Source: TC-15 sp034437275 (lineage in GTDB: Bacteria; Chloroflexota; Anaerolineae; Aggregatilineales; Aggregatilineaceae). Taken from it: a DNA stretch of 64,000 bases. Below the pieces are notes generated by a model, which saw only the letters and a program-made list of their open reading frames with translations, did no database searches and was not told the origin of the DNA. The translations under genes were made by a program, and so were the position numbers. The stretch spans positions 1 to 64,000 of the forward strand of contig DAOTUD010000094.1 in the NCBI GenBank assembly GCA_034437275.1, in the 5' to 3' direction. Shown here piece by piece: positions 8,139 to 16,587 of the stretch. How positions within the stretch are numbered: position 1 is the first letter of the stretch; each line of letters starts with the position of its first letter.

Positions 8139-10166
8139 ATGAAGAGTGATTTCACCCTGGCGTTTAATGAGATTGTAGAAACACGTGCGTTACCGCGCGA
8201 GGTAGTGCTGGAAGCCCTGGGCCAAGCCCTGGTATCGGCCTACCGGCGGGATGCGAATATCTCCTCGAACCAGCACGTCGAAGCCGAGGTCAAACCCGAC
8301 GGCCAGTCCCAGATTTATCTGGAAAAAGAGGTGGTCGATTCGGTCGAGTCCGAGCAAACCGAAGTGCTGCTCTCCGAGGCGAAGCAGGTCGAGCCGGACG
8401 CGGAACTCGGCGACACCGTGATGGTGCCGGTCGAGACGCGGGCCAGCTTTGGGCGTATCGCCGCCCAGACGGCCAAACAGGTGATCCTGCAGCGCATCCG
8501 TGAGGCCGAACGCGAGGCGCTGTACGAGGAGTTCGTAGAGCGCGAGGGCGATCTGGTGACCGGCACTGTGCAGAGCGTGACCCATGGCGCGATTACGCTC
8601 AGCCTGGGCCGGGCCGAGGCGATTATGCCGCGCAACCAGCAGATCCCCGGCGAGCGGTATCGCCATCATGACAAAGTGCGCGCCTATGTGATGGAAGTCA
8701 AGGAGAACAGCCGCGGCCCTCAGATCGTCGTCAGCCGGGCGCACAAGAGCATGCTGCGCCGCCTGCTGGAGTACGAGGTGCCGGAAATTTATAACGGCCA
8801 GGTGGAGATCAAGAACATTGCGCGCGAGGCCGGCCATCGTTCGAAGGTGGCTGTGGCGGCGCTGCAAGAAGGCGTTGACCCGGTCGGGGCCTGTGTGGGG
8901 ATGCGCGGCATCCGCATTCAGAACATCGTCAAGGAACTCAGCGACGAGAAGATCGATGTCATTGAGTGGAATCCGGACCCGGCACAGTTCATCGCCAAGG
9001 CGCTCAGCCCGGCCCGCGTGAGCGATATGCTGCTCGAGGAGGATTTCGACACCGGGCGCACCGCGACAGTCATCGTCCCCGATGACCAGTTGTCGCTGGC
9101 GATTGGCCGCGAAGGCCAGAACGCACGGCTGGCGGCCAAGCTCTCTGGCTGGCGCATCGACATCAAGAGCATCTCGGAGTCGGCGCTGGCCGCGTTCGAG
9201 CAGATCGACGAGCCGCCGCTGAGCGACCTCAAGGAGCGCGAGCCGGAACTGATCGAAGAGATCAGCCGCATCATGGCCAAGAAGGCCGCCAACCGTCCCG
9301 TCCAGCCCGAGGAATTCCGCACGCTGACCGAGTTTGTGAAGGTCGCCGAGCGCGATCTGGTCGCCGTGCGCGAAGACGCGCGCTCCGAGCGCCGCGACGC
9401 GATGGACATGGTCCGGTCGCTGGTGCCCGACAGCGCCTTCGAGATGGATATCCGCGATCTGGAACTGGACGAGGATATCAACCGCGCGCTGTCGCGCATC
9501 GACAACGTGGGGATGCTGATGGTGCGCATGTTGGCCGACGAGCAGGCGCTGGAGCGTTTGCTCAAACAAGGTGGCGCTGGCGAGGACGCGATGGAGGCCA
9601 TCCGTTACGCCCTGGACGATCTGGTGATCATGGGGCGCGAAGAGGCGGCTGTCGAAGCGGAAGCGGAAGCGGAGATCGAGGAAGAAGCCGAAGCTGCGCC
9701 AGAACCAGAGGCCGAAGAAGCCGAAGCTGCCGCCGAAGCCGAAGCCGAACCGGTGGCCGAGGCCGAGGTCGAGCCGGAAGCCGCAGCGGAATCCGAGGAG
9801 GTCCCGCCCGCGTTTGTCGAGCCGGAGCCAGAACCCGCCGACGAGCACGAGCCGGAAATCTCGCTGCAATCCATGCCGGAACCAGAACCAGAACCGGAGC
9901 CGGAGTCGGAGCCGGAGGCTGAGCTGGAAGAAAAACCCAAACCGGCGGCTAAACGTCCCAAGCCGGATGATTATGGCGACTATTTCGACGATGATGCCGA
10001 CGACGAAGACTGGGACGAAGAGGAATACGAACGCGAAAAACGGCGCGCCAAGCGTAAGCGTCGCCAGTTGATCTACGACGAAGAACGCGGCGAGGTGGTC
10101 GCCAAACGCCGCCGCAAGAGCAGCCGTCGACGCGATGAGTGGGAAGACTACATCGACATCGACTGA
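8139..10166 (+). CDS. nusA: Transcription termination/antitermination factor NusA with a long acidic tail
   Basis: Binds RNA polymerase and nascent RNA to control pausing, termination and antitermination. Domains in order are an N-terminal RNAP-binding domain (about 1-130), S1 (EGDLVTGTVQSVTHGAITLS, about 135-200), KH1 (VGACVGMRGIRIQNI) and KH2 (LAIGREGQNARLAAKLSGW), then a helical region with HhH-like features. From about residue 505 a Glu/Ala/Pro-rich repeat tail runs to about 600, followed by a mixed Asp/Glu and Lys/Arg end. At 675 residues it is longer than the typical 350-500. It overlaps ylxR by one base. No rimP lies in front of it. Confidence 0.95.
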   Translation: MKSDFTLAFNEIVETRALPREVVLEALGQALVSAYRRDANISSNQHVEAEVKPDGQSQIYLEKEVVDSVESEQTEVLLSEAKQVEPDAELGDTVMVPVETRASFGRIAAQTAKQVILQRIREAEREALYEEFVEREGDLVTGTVQSVTHGAITLSLGRAEAIMPRNQQIPGERYRHHDKVRAYVMEVKENSRGPQIVVSRAHKSMLRRLLEYEVPEIYNGQVEIKNIAREAGHRSKVAVAALQEGVDPVGACVGMRGIRIQNIVKELSDEKIDVIEWNPDPAQFIAKALSPARVSDMLLEEDFDTGRTATVIVPDDQLSLAIGREGQNARLAAKLSGWRIDIKSISESALAAFEQIDEPPLSDLKEREPELIEEISRIMAKKAANRPVQPEEFRTLTEFVKVAERDLVAVREDARSERRDAMDMVRSLVPDSAFEMDIRDLELDEDINRALSRIDNVGMLMVRMLADEQALERLLKQGGAGEDAMEAIRYALDDLVIMGREEAAVEAEAEAEIEEEAEAAPEPEAEEAEAAAEAEAEPVAEAEVEPEAAAESEEVPPAFVEPEPEPADEHEPEISLQSMPEPEPEPEPESEPEAELEEKPKPAAKRPKPDDYGDYFDDDADDEDWDEEEYEREKRRAKRKRRQLIYDEERGEVVAKRRRKSSRRRDEWEDYIDID

Positions 10167-10471
10167 TGGCAAAACAACGTGAAAAGTCGGGCAAGTCGAA
10201 GCAGCGGCGCGCCCCACAGCGGACGTGTGTCGTCTGCCGGACGACCGCTGCCAAACGCGCCTTGACGCGCCTGGTCCGTACTCCGGATGACGGGGTGCAG
10301 GTCGACCCGACCGGCAAGCAGAATGGTCGGGGAGCCTATTTGTGTGATAACCCGGCCTGTTGGGACCAGGCCCTGCACAGCGATGTGCTGGCGAAAGCGC
10401 TGCGTATGTCGCTCACCGAGGCGGACCGCGCGCGTATCGCGGCGGCACACCCGGATTTAAAAAGTCAATAA
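10166..10471 (+). CDS. ylxR: YlxR-family (DUF448) RNA-binding protein
   Basis: A small basic protein of 101 residues with the family signature RTCVVCR near the N-terminus and GRGAYLC in the middle. YlxR proteins are encoded between nusA and infB in many bacteria and bind RNA; a role in RNase P regulation has been reported in the family. The start chosen is the ATG overlapping the nusA stop by one base (TGATG); an upstream in-frame ATG lies inside nusA and is less likely. No L7Ae-like gene follows, unlike in some Firmicutes operons. Confidence 0.92.
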   Translation: MAKQREKSGKSKQRRAPQRTCVVCRTTAAKRALTRLVRTPDDGVQVDPTGKQNGRGAYLCDNPACWDQALHSDVLAKALRMSLTEADRARIAAAHPDLKSQ

Positions 10472-10500
10472 GTACCCTGGCCGTACATACAACCGTTGCG

Positions 10501-10527
10501 TAGGGGCGTATCCTGGGTACGCCCCTA
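10501..10527. repeat. Dispersed GGGGCGTA palindrome, copy 1
   Basis: TAGGGGCGTA (10501-10510) and TACGCCCCTA (10518-10527) form a perfect 10-bp stem with a 7-nt loop, located between ylxR and infB. The same core recurs at 32145-32169, 39896-39921 and imperfectly at 52813-52842. Confidence 0.75.
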
Positions 10528-10532
10528 TGTCT

Positions 10533-10621
10533 AGGAGGTTCACACATGGCCGGCTGACAATGGATTTCCGCCTGAAACAGGCGGATTGTGTACGAGTAGG
10601 TGAATCATGAAAGGAGGCTAG
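10533..10621 (+). promoter_or_regulatory. infB leader with two four-codon mini-ORFs and a hairpin
   Basis: A strong AGGAGG (10533-10538) precedes a mini-ORF encoding Met-Ala-Gly (10546-10557). A perfect 8-bp hairpin follows (10567-10574 with 10578-10585, loop AAA). A second mini-ORF, Met-Lys-Gly-Gly-stop (10607-10621), itself contains AAAGGAGG and is in frame with infB. The infB ATG at 10667 has no clear Shine-Dalgarno of its own. Translational control or reinitiation is inferred. Confidence 0.45.
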
Positions 10622-10666
10622 CGGTTACCCTGTCGTCGTGTCGGCGGCAATCATACCGCAATTTTT

Positions 10667-12454
10667 ATGGCCCAAGAAAAGCAAGTAATCGAAATATCTG
10701 AATTTATCACCATGCGCGAACTGGCCGATCTGATGGATGCCAGCCCGATCGAGGTGATGAAGGAGTTTATCAGCAACGGGATCATGGTGTCGATCAACCA
10801 GCAGGTTGACTTCGACACGGCGGCGCTCGTGGTGGACGGCATGGGCTACGAGGCGCGCCCGGTAAGCCCCGAGGAAACCGAGGAGGCCGAAGAAACCGGG
10901 CGCATCCCTGAGTGGCGGCAGTTGTATGCCAGCGAAGACCCCGATGCCCTGGAACAGCGCGCGCCGGTGATCGCGGTGCTTGGCCATGTCGATCATGGCA
11001 AGACCTCGCTGCTGGACGTCATCCGCAAGGCGCACGTCCAGGAGGGCGAAGCGGGCGGCATTACGCAGCACATCGGGGCCTACCAGGTGGTCTTTAACGA
11101 CCGCGAAATCACGTTCCTGGACACGCCCGGCCACGAAGCGTTTACCGCGATGCGGTCGCGCGGGGCACAGGGCGCGGACATCGCGATCCTGGTGGTGGCT
11201 GCCGATGACGGCGTGATGCCCACCACGCGCGAGGCGCTGGCGCACATCCGTGCGGCGGGCGTGCCGGTGGTGGTGGCTCTCAACAAGGTCGACAAGCCCA
11301 ACGCAAATCCGCCCCTGGTCATGCAGCAGTTGGCCGAAGTCGGGCTGGAGTCGGACGAATGGGGCGGGGATACGCTGGTCGTGCCCGTCAGCGCCAAGAC
11401 CGAAGAAGGCATCGACGATCTGCTGGAGGCGATCCTGCTGGTGACCGACGAGACGCAAATCCTGGCCAACCCCCAGGGGGATGTCGCCGGGACGGTGCTC
11501 GAAGGCCGCATGGAAAGCGGGCGCGGGACGATCGCGACGCTGCTGGTGCAAAACGGCACGCTGCGCACCGGGGAGGTCGTCGTCGCGGGCCACTCGCACG
11601 GGCGCATCAAGAGCATGTTCGACCAGACCGGCGCGACCGTCAAGGAAGCCGGCCCCTCGACCCCGGTATCGGTGATGGGGCTGAACCAGCCGCCGCACGC
11701 TGGCGAGATGTTCCAGGTGATGAAGAACATCAAGCTGGCCCGTGTCGAGGTCGAAGAGCGCCAGGCTACTGCTGATGCCGAGGCCGCTGCCGGGCCGGAA
11801 GCCATGTCGCTGGAGGACGTCTTCGCACGCTTCCAGGCGGGTGAAACCAAAGAACTGCTGTTGATCATCAAGGTCGATGTCGACGGCTCGCTGGAGCCGG
11901 TGGTGGGGTCGGTCAAGAGCCTGACCGCCAACGAGTTTGGGGTGCGTGTGCTGCATGCCGATGTCGGCAACATCACCGAGAACGACGTGAGCCTGGCCAG
12001 CACGGCGGGCGCGATCATCCTGGGCTTTAATGTGAGCGTGGACCCCGTAGCCGTGCGGTCTGCCGAATCGCTGGGCGTGGATATCCGCACCTACGACATC
12101 ATCTACAAGCTGATCGAGAGCGTCGAACTGGCGCTGCATGGGATGCTGGAGCCGGAATACGCCGACAAGCTGATCGGTGTGGCCGAAGTACGCCGTGTGA
12201 TCCGCGTGCCGAGGATCGGCAACATTGCCGGGTGCTACATCACGAAGGGTGTCGCCCGCCGCAATGCTCGCACGCGCGTGGTGCGCGATGGCCAGGTGCT
12301 GGCGCATGACATTTCCGTCAGGAGCCTGAAGCGCTTCGAGGACGATGTGCGCGAGGTCCGTACTGATTTCGAATGCGGGATCGGTCTGGCGAACTTTGAT
12401 GATTTCGAGGAAGGTGATCACATCCAGTTTTACGTGCGCGAGCGAGTCAACTGA
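10667..12454 (+). CDS. infB: Translation initiation factor IF-2, short form
   Basis: A GTPase that places initiator fMet-tRNA on the ribosome. A short IF2_N module (about residues 1-65, RELADLMDASPIEVMKEFI) is followed by the G domain with G1 GHVDHGKT (106-113), G3 DTPGHE and G4 NKVDK, then domains II, III and IV, ending in a typical IF-2 C-domain. At 595 residues it lacks the long variable N-terminal region of proteobacterial IF-2. The ATG is the only plausible start because an in-frame TAG lies 48 nt upstream. Confidence 0.97.
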   Translation: MAQEKQVIEISEFITMRELADLMDASPIEVMKEFISNGIMVSINQQVDFDTAALVVDGMGYEARPVSPEETEEAEETGRIPEWRQLYASEDPDALEQRAPVIAVLGHVDHGKTSLLDVIRKAHVQEGEAGGITQHIGAYQVVFNDREITFLDTPGHEAFTAMRSRGAQGADIAILVVAADDGVMPTTREALAHIRAAGVPVVVALNKVDKPNANPPLVMQQLAEVGLESDEWGGDTLVVPVSAKTEEGIDDLLEAILLVTDETQILANPQGDVAGTVLEGRMESGRGTIATLLVQNGTLRTGEVVVAGHSHGRIKSMFDQTGATVKEAGPSTPVSVMGLNQPPHAGEMFQVMKNIKLARVEVEERQATADAEAAAGPEAMSLEDVFARFQAGETKELLLIIKVDVDGSLEPVVGSVKSLTANEFGVRVLHADVGNITENDVSLASTAGAIILGFNVSVDPVAVRSAESLGVDIRTYDIIYKLIESVELALHGMLEPEYADKLIGVAEVRRVIRVPRIGNIAGCYITKGVARRNARTRVVRDGQVLAHDISVRSLKRFEDDVREVRTDFECGIGLANFDDFEEGDHIQFYVRERVN

Positions 12455-12480
12455 TTCGACGCGCCGTACTGGACACAGCC

Positions 12481-12508
12481 AGGCCAGGGAATTTGTTTCT
12501 CCTGGCCT
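12481..12508 (+). terminator. Possible terminator after infB
   Basis: AGGCCAGG (12481-12488) pairs with CCTGGCCT (12501-12508) around a 12-nt loop. The following sequence (TCATCTT) is only moderately U-rich, so termination may be partial. Confidence 0.45.
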
Positions 12509-12535
12509 TCATCTTGTGGACTGGCGAGTGAGGGT

Positions 12536-13456
12536 GTGATGCGCGTTTTGGTGACAGGCGTGGCGGGGCGGATCGGGCGGCTGGTGGCCGAGCGGCTGGT
12601 GGTCCAACCGGATGTGCAGGCCGTGATCGGGCTGGACGAACGCTTGTGCCGCCCACCGGTGCCGGGGATGCGCTTCGTGCGCGCCCGGCTGGACCAGCCA
12701 GAATGGGGGCCGCTGCTGGCAACGGTCGATGTGGTGGTGCACGTCGATGCGCTGACCGGCTGGCCGCTGCGGCGCGGGATCGACCGGGCGTTGGTGGCGG
12801 ATACGCAGCATGTGCTGCGCGCTGCCGTCCGGGCAGGTGTGCCCCGGCTGGTCGTGGCCAACAATGCCGCGCTGTACGGGCTGCACCCGGACGGGCCGCT
12901 CGCCGAAAGCGCCCCGGTGCGCGGGCACAGCGCCAGCCGCTACGCCCGGACGCGCGCCCAGGTCGCCGATTATCTCGACCTGTTCGAGCGGCGGGCCAGG
13001 GGGACAGTGGTCACCCGGCTGCGCACGGCCTGGACCTGTGGGACGCGCTATACCGCCCCGGCCCGGCACTTTTTGCAGGCCCCGGTGCTGGTGTGTGGCG
13101 AGGAGGAACGGCGTTTCCAGGTGATCCACGAGGACGATCTGGTGCTGGCGATTGTGCACGCGGTGCGGCATGATCTGCCGGGCGTATATAACGTTGCGGC
13201 GGATGCGGGGGTGTCTTTTCATGAGCTTGCGGCGCTGGTGGATAAGGACCGCGCGTGTGTGCCGCTGGCGTGGGTGATGCTGTGGGGCTGGTGGGGCTGG
13301 CGTTGGCTGCGCCGCCGCACGCCGCCGTTGTGGCTGCGTGGGCTGTACCGTGCCCAACCGGTCGACGCGGGCAAGCTGCGCGCGACGGGCTGGACGCCGC
13401 GTCACACGTCGCGGGCGGCGCTGGTTGAGGCACTGGCGGCGGTGCAGGGGGAATAA
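12536..13456 (+). CDS. NAD(P)-dependent epimerase/dehydratase-like protein
   Basis: An extended-SDR Rossmann protein of 306 residues. The cofactor loop VTGVAGRIGRLVAERL is at the N-terminus. The usual YxxxK catalytic pair is altered: the matching segment reads SRYARTRAQVADYL, with Arg in place of Lys, so activity may differ or be lost. The substrate cannot be assigned. It starts at GTG 12536 or the next codon, ATG 12539, and sits between infB and rbfA, an unusual position within the translation operon. It ends 40 bp before rbfA. Confidence 0.75.
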   Translation: MMRVLVTGVAGRIGRLVAERLVVQPDVQAVIGLDERLCRPPVPGMRFVRARLDQPEWGPLLATVDVVVHVDALTGWPLRRGIDRALVADTQHVLRAAVRAGVPRLVVANNAALYGLHPDGPLAESAPVRGHSASRYARTRAQVADYLDLFERRARGTVVTRLRTAWTCGTRYTAPARHFLQAPVLVCGEEERRFQVIHEDDLVLAIVHAVRHDLPGVYNVAADAGVSFHELAALVDKDRACVPLAWVMLWGWWGWRWLRRRTPPLWLRGLYRAQPVDAGKLRATGWTPRHTSRAALVEALAAVQGE

Positions 13457-13496
13457 TTTTGTTATGTTATATCTTGTGCAGGGTAAGGAAGAACGG

Positions 13497-13880
13497 ATGA
13501 CTATCAAACAAGAACGAGCAGCCCAGCTTATCCACAACATCATGAGCCAACTGTTGATGAATGAGGTCAGCGACCCGGCAGTTGCCGGCGTCACCATCAC
13601 CGAGGTGCGTGTGGACCGCGAGATCGAATACGCCGACATTTACGTCCATGCGCTGGATGACGAGGAGGAGGTGATGGCCGGATTGGCGCGCGCCAATGGC
13701 TTCCTGCGCCGCGAACTGGCGGCCCGGACGCGCTTCCGCCGCACGCCGGAGCTGCATTTTCACTGGGATGTCGCCATTGATCGCGGCGAGCGGATCGACA
13801 GCATTCTGGACTCCCTGGATATCCAATCCGACGACGACGCCGACGAGGAGCAGGCCGCTGATGACGATGGACTGGAGTAA
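13497..13880 (+). CDS. rbfA: Ribosome-binding factor A
   Basis: A 30S maturation factor acting on the 16S rRNA 5' helix. The 127-residue protein shows the RbfA pattern: an N-terminal Arg-containing helix that includes LIHNIMSQLLMNEVSDPAV, then VTITEVRVDREIEYADIYV, and the helix FLRRELAARTRFRRTPELHF. An acidic tail ends it. The chosen ATG is preceded by AAGGAAG; an alternative in-frame ATG lies 33 nt upstream (13464). It overlaps the following DHH phosphoesterase by 20 bp. Confidence 0.92.
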   Translation: MTIKQERAAQLIHNIMSQLLMNEVSDPAVAGVTITEVRVDREIEYADIYVHALDDEEEVMAGLARANGFLRRELAARTRFRRTPELHFHWDVAIDRGERIDSILDSLDIQSDDDADEEQAADDDGLE

Positions 13881-14829
13881 AGCGACCCGTCTGGTTGCGG
13901 ATGCGCAGACGGTGCTGGTGCTGACGCATGTCGGCCCGGATGGTGACGCCATCGGCACGATGACGGGCCTCACCCACGCGCTGCGGGCGCTGGGTAAGGA
14001 CGTGCGCATGGCGGTGGATGGAGGCGTGCCGCGCAAGCTGGCGTTTTTGCCGGGCGCGGACGAGGTCCACGCCGCGCTGGACGAGGTCGCGGTCGATCTG
14101 GTGATCGCGGTCGACTGCGGCGACGAGTCGCGGATGGGGGCGGTGGGGCAGGCGGCGCGGCGCAGCGGCGCGCCATTGATCAACCTGGACCATCACCGCA
14201 CCAACACGCTGTTCGGCGACGCCAACCTCGTCGATCTGGACACGGTCGCGGCGGCGGAGGGGGTGCTCGACTGGCTGGATTACATGGACGTCACGCTCAA
14301 CCATACGGCGGCCTACTGCCTGCTGACTGGCATCGTGACCGACTCGCTGTGCTTCCGCACCGACAACGTCACCGCCGGCACGCTGGGCAAGGCGCAGCGT
14401 TTGATGGGGTACGGCGTGTCGCTCTCGGAGATCGTGCAGCAGACGGTCAACCGCAGCACCTACGCTGCGCTGCGTTTGTGGTCGCAGGTGATGCCGACCG
14501 TGCGCCTGGACGAGCATGTGATCTGGGCCGTGATCCGGCAGGAGATGTTCCGGCAGGCCGACTATCCCGGCCACGACGATGCCGGGCTGGTGAGCACGCT
14601 GGTGCAGACCGACGAGGCGTACATTGCGGCGGTGTTTAAGGAGAAGCCGGACGGCGCGGTCGAGATCGGCTTCCGCAGCGTGCCGGGCTTCGATACGTCC
14701 GAGGTGGCGGTGGCGTTGGGCGGCGGCGGGCATCCGCTGGCGTCGGGCGCGACCGTCGAGGAGCCGCTGGCGGTGCTGGTGCCGCGCGTGATCGAAATGT
14801 TAAAGAAGGCGATACGGAACGGGAAATGA
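13861..14829 (+). CDS. nrnA: DHH-DHHA1 phosphoesterase, NrnA-like oligoribonuclease / pAp phosphatase
   Basis: Degrades very short RNAs (nanoRNA) and possibly dephosphorylates pAp in the cytoplasm. The 322-residue length matches NrnA. Metal-binding motifs are visible: HVGPDGDAIG, VDCGDES, the DHH box NLDHHRTN, and the DHHA1 substrate motif GGGGHPLASGA near the C-terminus. It is placed between rbfA and truB, as in many Gram-positive and Chloroflexota operons. The start is ATG 13861, which overlaps rbfA; ATG 13867 is also possible. Confidence 0.93.
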   Translation: MTMDWSKATRLVADAQTVLVLTHVGPDGDAIGTMTGLTHALRALGKDVRMAVDGGVPRKLAFLPGADEVHAALDEVAVDLVIAVDCGDESRMGAVGQAARRSGAPLINLDHHRTNTLFGDANLVDLDTVAAAEGVLDWLDYMDVTLNHTAAYCLLTGIVTDSLCFRTDNVTAGTLGKAQRLMGYGVSLSEIVQQTVNRSTYAALRLWSQVMPTVRLDEHVIWAVIRQEMFRQADYPGHDDAGLVSTLVQTDEAYIAAVFKEKPDGAVEIGFRSVPGFDTSEVAVALGGGGHPLASGATVEEPLAVLVPRVIEMLKKAIRNGK

Positions 14830-15713
14830 CCGTTTTTGGCCTGTTGAATCTCAACAAACCCGCCGGGCCGACCAGCCATGATATCGTGGCGCGGGTGCGG
14901 CGCGCGGTGGGCATCAAAAAAGTGGGGCACGCCGGGACGCTCGACCCGCTGGCGGCCGGCGTGCTGGTGGTGTGCGTGGGGCCGGCCACCCGCCTGAGCG
15001 AGTACGTCATGGCCGGGCGCAAGGTCTACCGTGCGCGCGTGCAGTTCGGCGTGGAAACGGACACCTACGATGCCCAGGGCGCGGTCGTCGCGCAGCATGA
15101 CGTCGACCTCAGCCGAGAGCAGGTCGCCGGGGCGCTGGATGCGTTCCGGGGCGCGATTGAGCAAGTCCCGCCCATGTACAGCGCCATCAAGCGCGGCGGC
15201 AAGAAGCTGTACGAACTGGCCCGTACCGGAGAAGACGTCGCACGCGAGGCGCGCGCGGTGACGATTTACCGCCTGGACTTCGCTGCGTGGGAGCCGCCGT
15301 TCGCGGAACTGGAGGTCGAATGCTCGCCGGGCACGTACATCCGCAGCCTGGCGCACGACCTGGGGCGGGCGCTCGGGCCGGGAGCGCATCTCGCCGCGCT
15401 GGCGCGCACCGCCAGCGGCGATTTTACACTGGATGAGGCCGTGACGTGGGACGAGTTCACCGCCACCGTCGAGGCCGGGACGTGGCAGAATCTCCTGCTG
15501 CCGCCTGATCGCGCGCTGGTGAATTTCCCCGCGCTGTATCTCGACGCCGAGCAGGCGCAGCAGGTGTGCAACGGCATCTGGCTGCGCATGGAAGAAGCGG
15601 CGGAGGCTTCCGCAGACACGCTGTGCCGCGCGTACGACGCCAGCGGGCGTTTCTTCGCCGTGCTGGAACGGCGCGGGGTCAAGTGGAAGCCTCACAAAGT
15701 CTTCAACGTGTAG
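14826..15713 (+). CDS. truB: tRNA pseudouridine(55) synthase
   Basis: Makes pseudouridine 55 in the T-loop of tRNAs. The catalytic Asp motif GHAGTLDPLAAGVL is clear near residue 40, preceded by LNLNKPAGPTSHDIV. The RSLAHDLG motif typical of TruB appears in the second half. At 295 residues it is normal length. It overlaps the phosphoesterase by 4 bp (ATGA), indicating translational coupling. ribF, often next in this operon, is instead at 24.4-25.4 kb on the other strand. Confidence 0.96.
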   Translation: MTVFGLLNLNKPAGPTSHDIVARVRRAVGIKKVGHAGTLDPLAAGVLVVCVGPATRLSEYVMAGRKVYRARVQFGVETDTYDAQGAVVAQHDVDLSREQVAGALDAFRGAIEQVPPMYSAIKRGGKKLYELARTGEDVAREARAVTIYRLDFAAWEPPFAELEVECSPGTYIRSLAHDLGRALGPGAHLAALARTASGDFTLDEAVTWDEFTATVEAGTWQNLLLPPDRALVNFPALYLDAEQAQQVCNGIWLRMEEAAEASADTLCRAYDASGRFFAVLERRGVKWKPHKVFNV

Positions 15714-15754
15714 CCGTTTGCCTCTGTGCAGTGTATCTCCCCCAAGCGTACTAC

Positions 15755-15783
15755 TTCCCTCCGGCGCGAAGCTGTGCTATGCT
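15755..15783 (+). promoter_or_regulatory. Promoter of the ImmA-like gene
   Basis: TTCCCT (15755-15760) and TATGCT (15778-15783) are 17 nt apart, followed by a short leader with AGGAGGG before the ATG at 15806. Confidence 0.5.
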
Positions 15784-15805
15784 GCACGCACAAGGAGGGT
15801 TGCGT

Positions 15806-16348
15806 ATGTTTTCCGACAACACGCCAATTCCCGACAAACGAGCATTGCCCACATCGTTCCCCAACCGGGGGATGCGCGCCATTGTGCAGCGCGCGCGCCT
15901 GGAACACCTGGCCACGACGCTGCTGCGCATGGCCGACGCGCTGCGCATCCCGGTGCCGGTCGACGCGATCTTCTTCGACCCGCCGCAGGGGTTGTGGCGC
16001 ATCGATCGCGCGCAGCCGGTCGTGTACCAGACCAGCCCGGACGACCTGCCCGCGTACCGGCTCGAACTGGCGCGCGCGGTGGCGCGGCTGTCCGGCGAGG
16101 CGGATTGGCCGCTGCGGGATGAACTGGTCGGCGCGGGGCCGTTTGGCCCCAACGAGGTCGACGTGTTTGCTATGGCGCTGCTGCTGCCGACTACACTGCT
16201 GGCCGGGCTGAACCGCCAGCAGCGTACCTCGGCGCGCATTGCGACGCTGTTCCAGGTGCCGGAGCCGGAAGTCATGGTGCGCATGGCGGAGTTGGGCTAC
16301 ATCTCCCGCGAGGAAAGCCAGCCGCTCGCCGACAGGCCGACGAGTTAA
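15806..16348 (+). CDS. Degenerate ImmA/IrrE-like protein
   Basis: A 180-residue protein. The C-terminal half matches the ImmA/IrrE (DUF955) layout: after the expected peptidase helix comes NEVDVFAMALLLP, the usual E..A..FA..LL(M/L)P segment, then SARIATLFQVPEPEVMVRMAELGYI, the family's VS...V..R...LG ending. The HEXXH zinc-peptidase motif is missing; the corresponding helix reads YRLELARAVARL. It is therefore likely a non-catalytic relative. Strong RBS AGGAGGG. No HTH domain and no neighbouring repressor are visible. The family assignment rests on pattern only. Confidence 0.55.
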   Translation: MFSDNTPIPDKRALPTSFPNRGMRAIVQRARLEHLATTLLRMADALRIPVPVDAIFFDPPQGLWRIDRAQPVVYQTSPDDLPAYRLELARAVARLSGEADWPLRDELVGAGPFGPNEVDVFAMALLLPTTLLAGLNRQQRTSARIATLFQVPEPEVMVRMAELGYISREESQPLADRPTS

Positions 16349-16356
16349 GAAAAACC

Positions 16357-16575
16357 ATGACCGAGCACGCGGCGCACAACGAAGACGTCACGCTCACCTA
16401 CCGGCGGGACACGTACACGGTCCGGGCCGGGCAGACGGTGCGCGACGCGATCGCGGCCTGTGGCCTGGACCCGGCGACGGTGCTCGCCGTGCGGAACGGC
16501 GAACTGGTGCCCGGCGACGCGATCCTGCAACCGGGCGACCGGGTGACGCTCGTTGCTACCATCTCCGGGGGCTAG
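16357..16575 (+). CDS. ThiS/MoaD-like ubiquitin-fold sulfur-carrier protein
   Basis: A 72-residue protein ending in Gly-Gly, the hallmark of ThiS/MoaD carriers that are adenylated and thiocarboxylated by an E1-like enzyme. The body fits the fold: a YTVRAGQTVRDAIAACGL helix, VLAVRNGELVPGDAIL, and LQPGDRVTLVATISGG. No thi, moa or E1-like gene is nearby, so its partner is unknown. It starts 8 bp after the ImmA-like gene and is probably cotranscribed with it. Confidence 0.8.
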   Translation: MTEHAAHNEDVTLTYRRDTYTVRAGQTVRDAIAACGLDPATVLAVRNGELVPGDAILQPGDRVTLVATISGG

Positions 16576-16587
16576 CGGGCGCGCTGA

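Noticed and set aside
8190..10217. 675-codon minus-strand frame antisense to nusA
   Set aside because: Its Phe/Arg/Gly-rich tail is simply the complement of the acidic NusA repeats.
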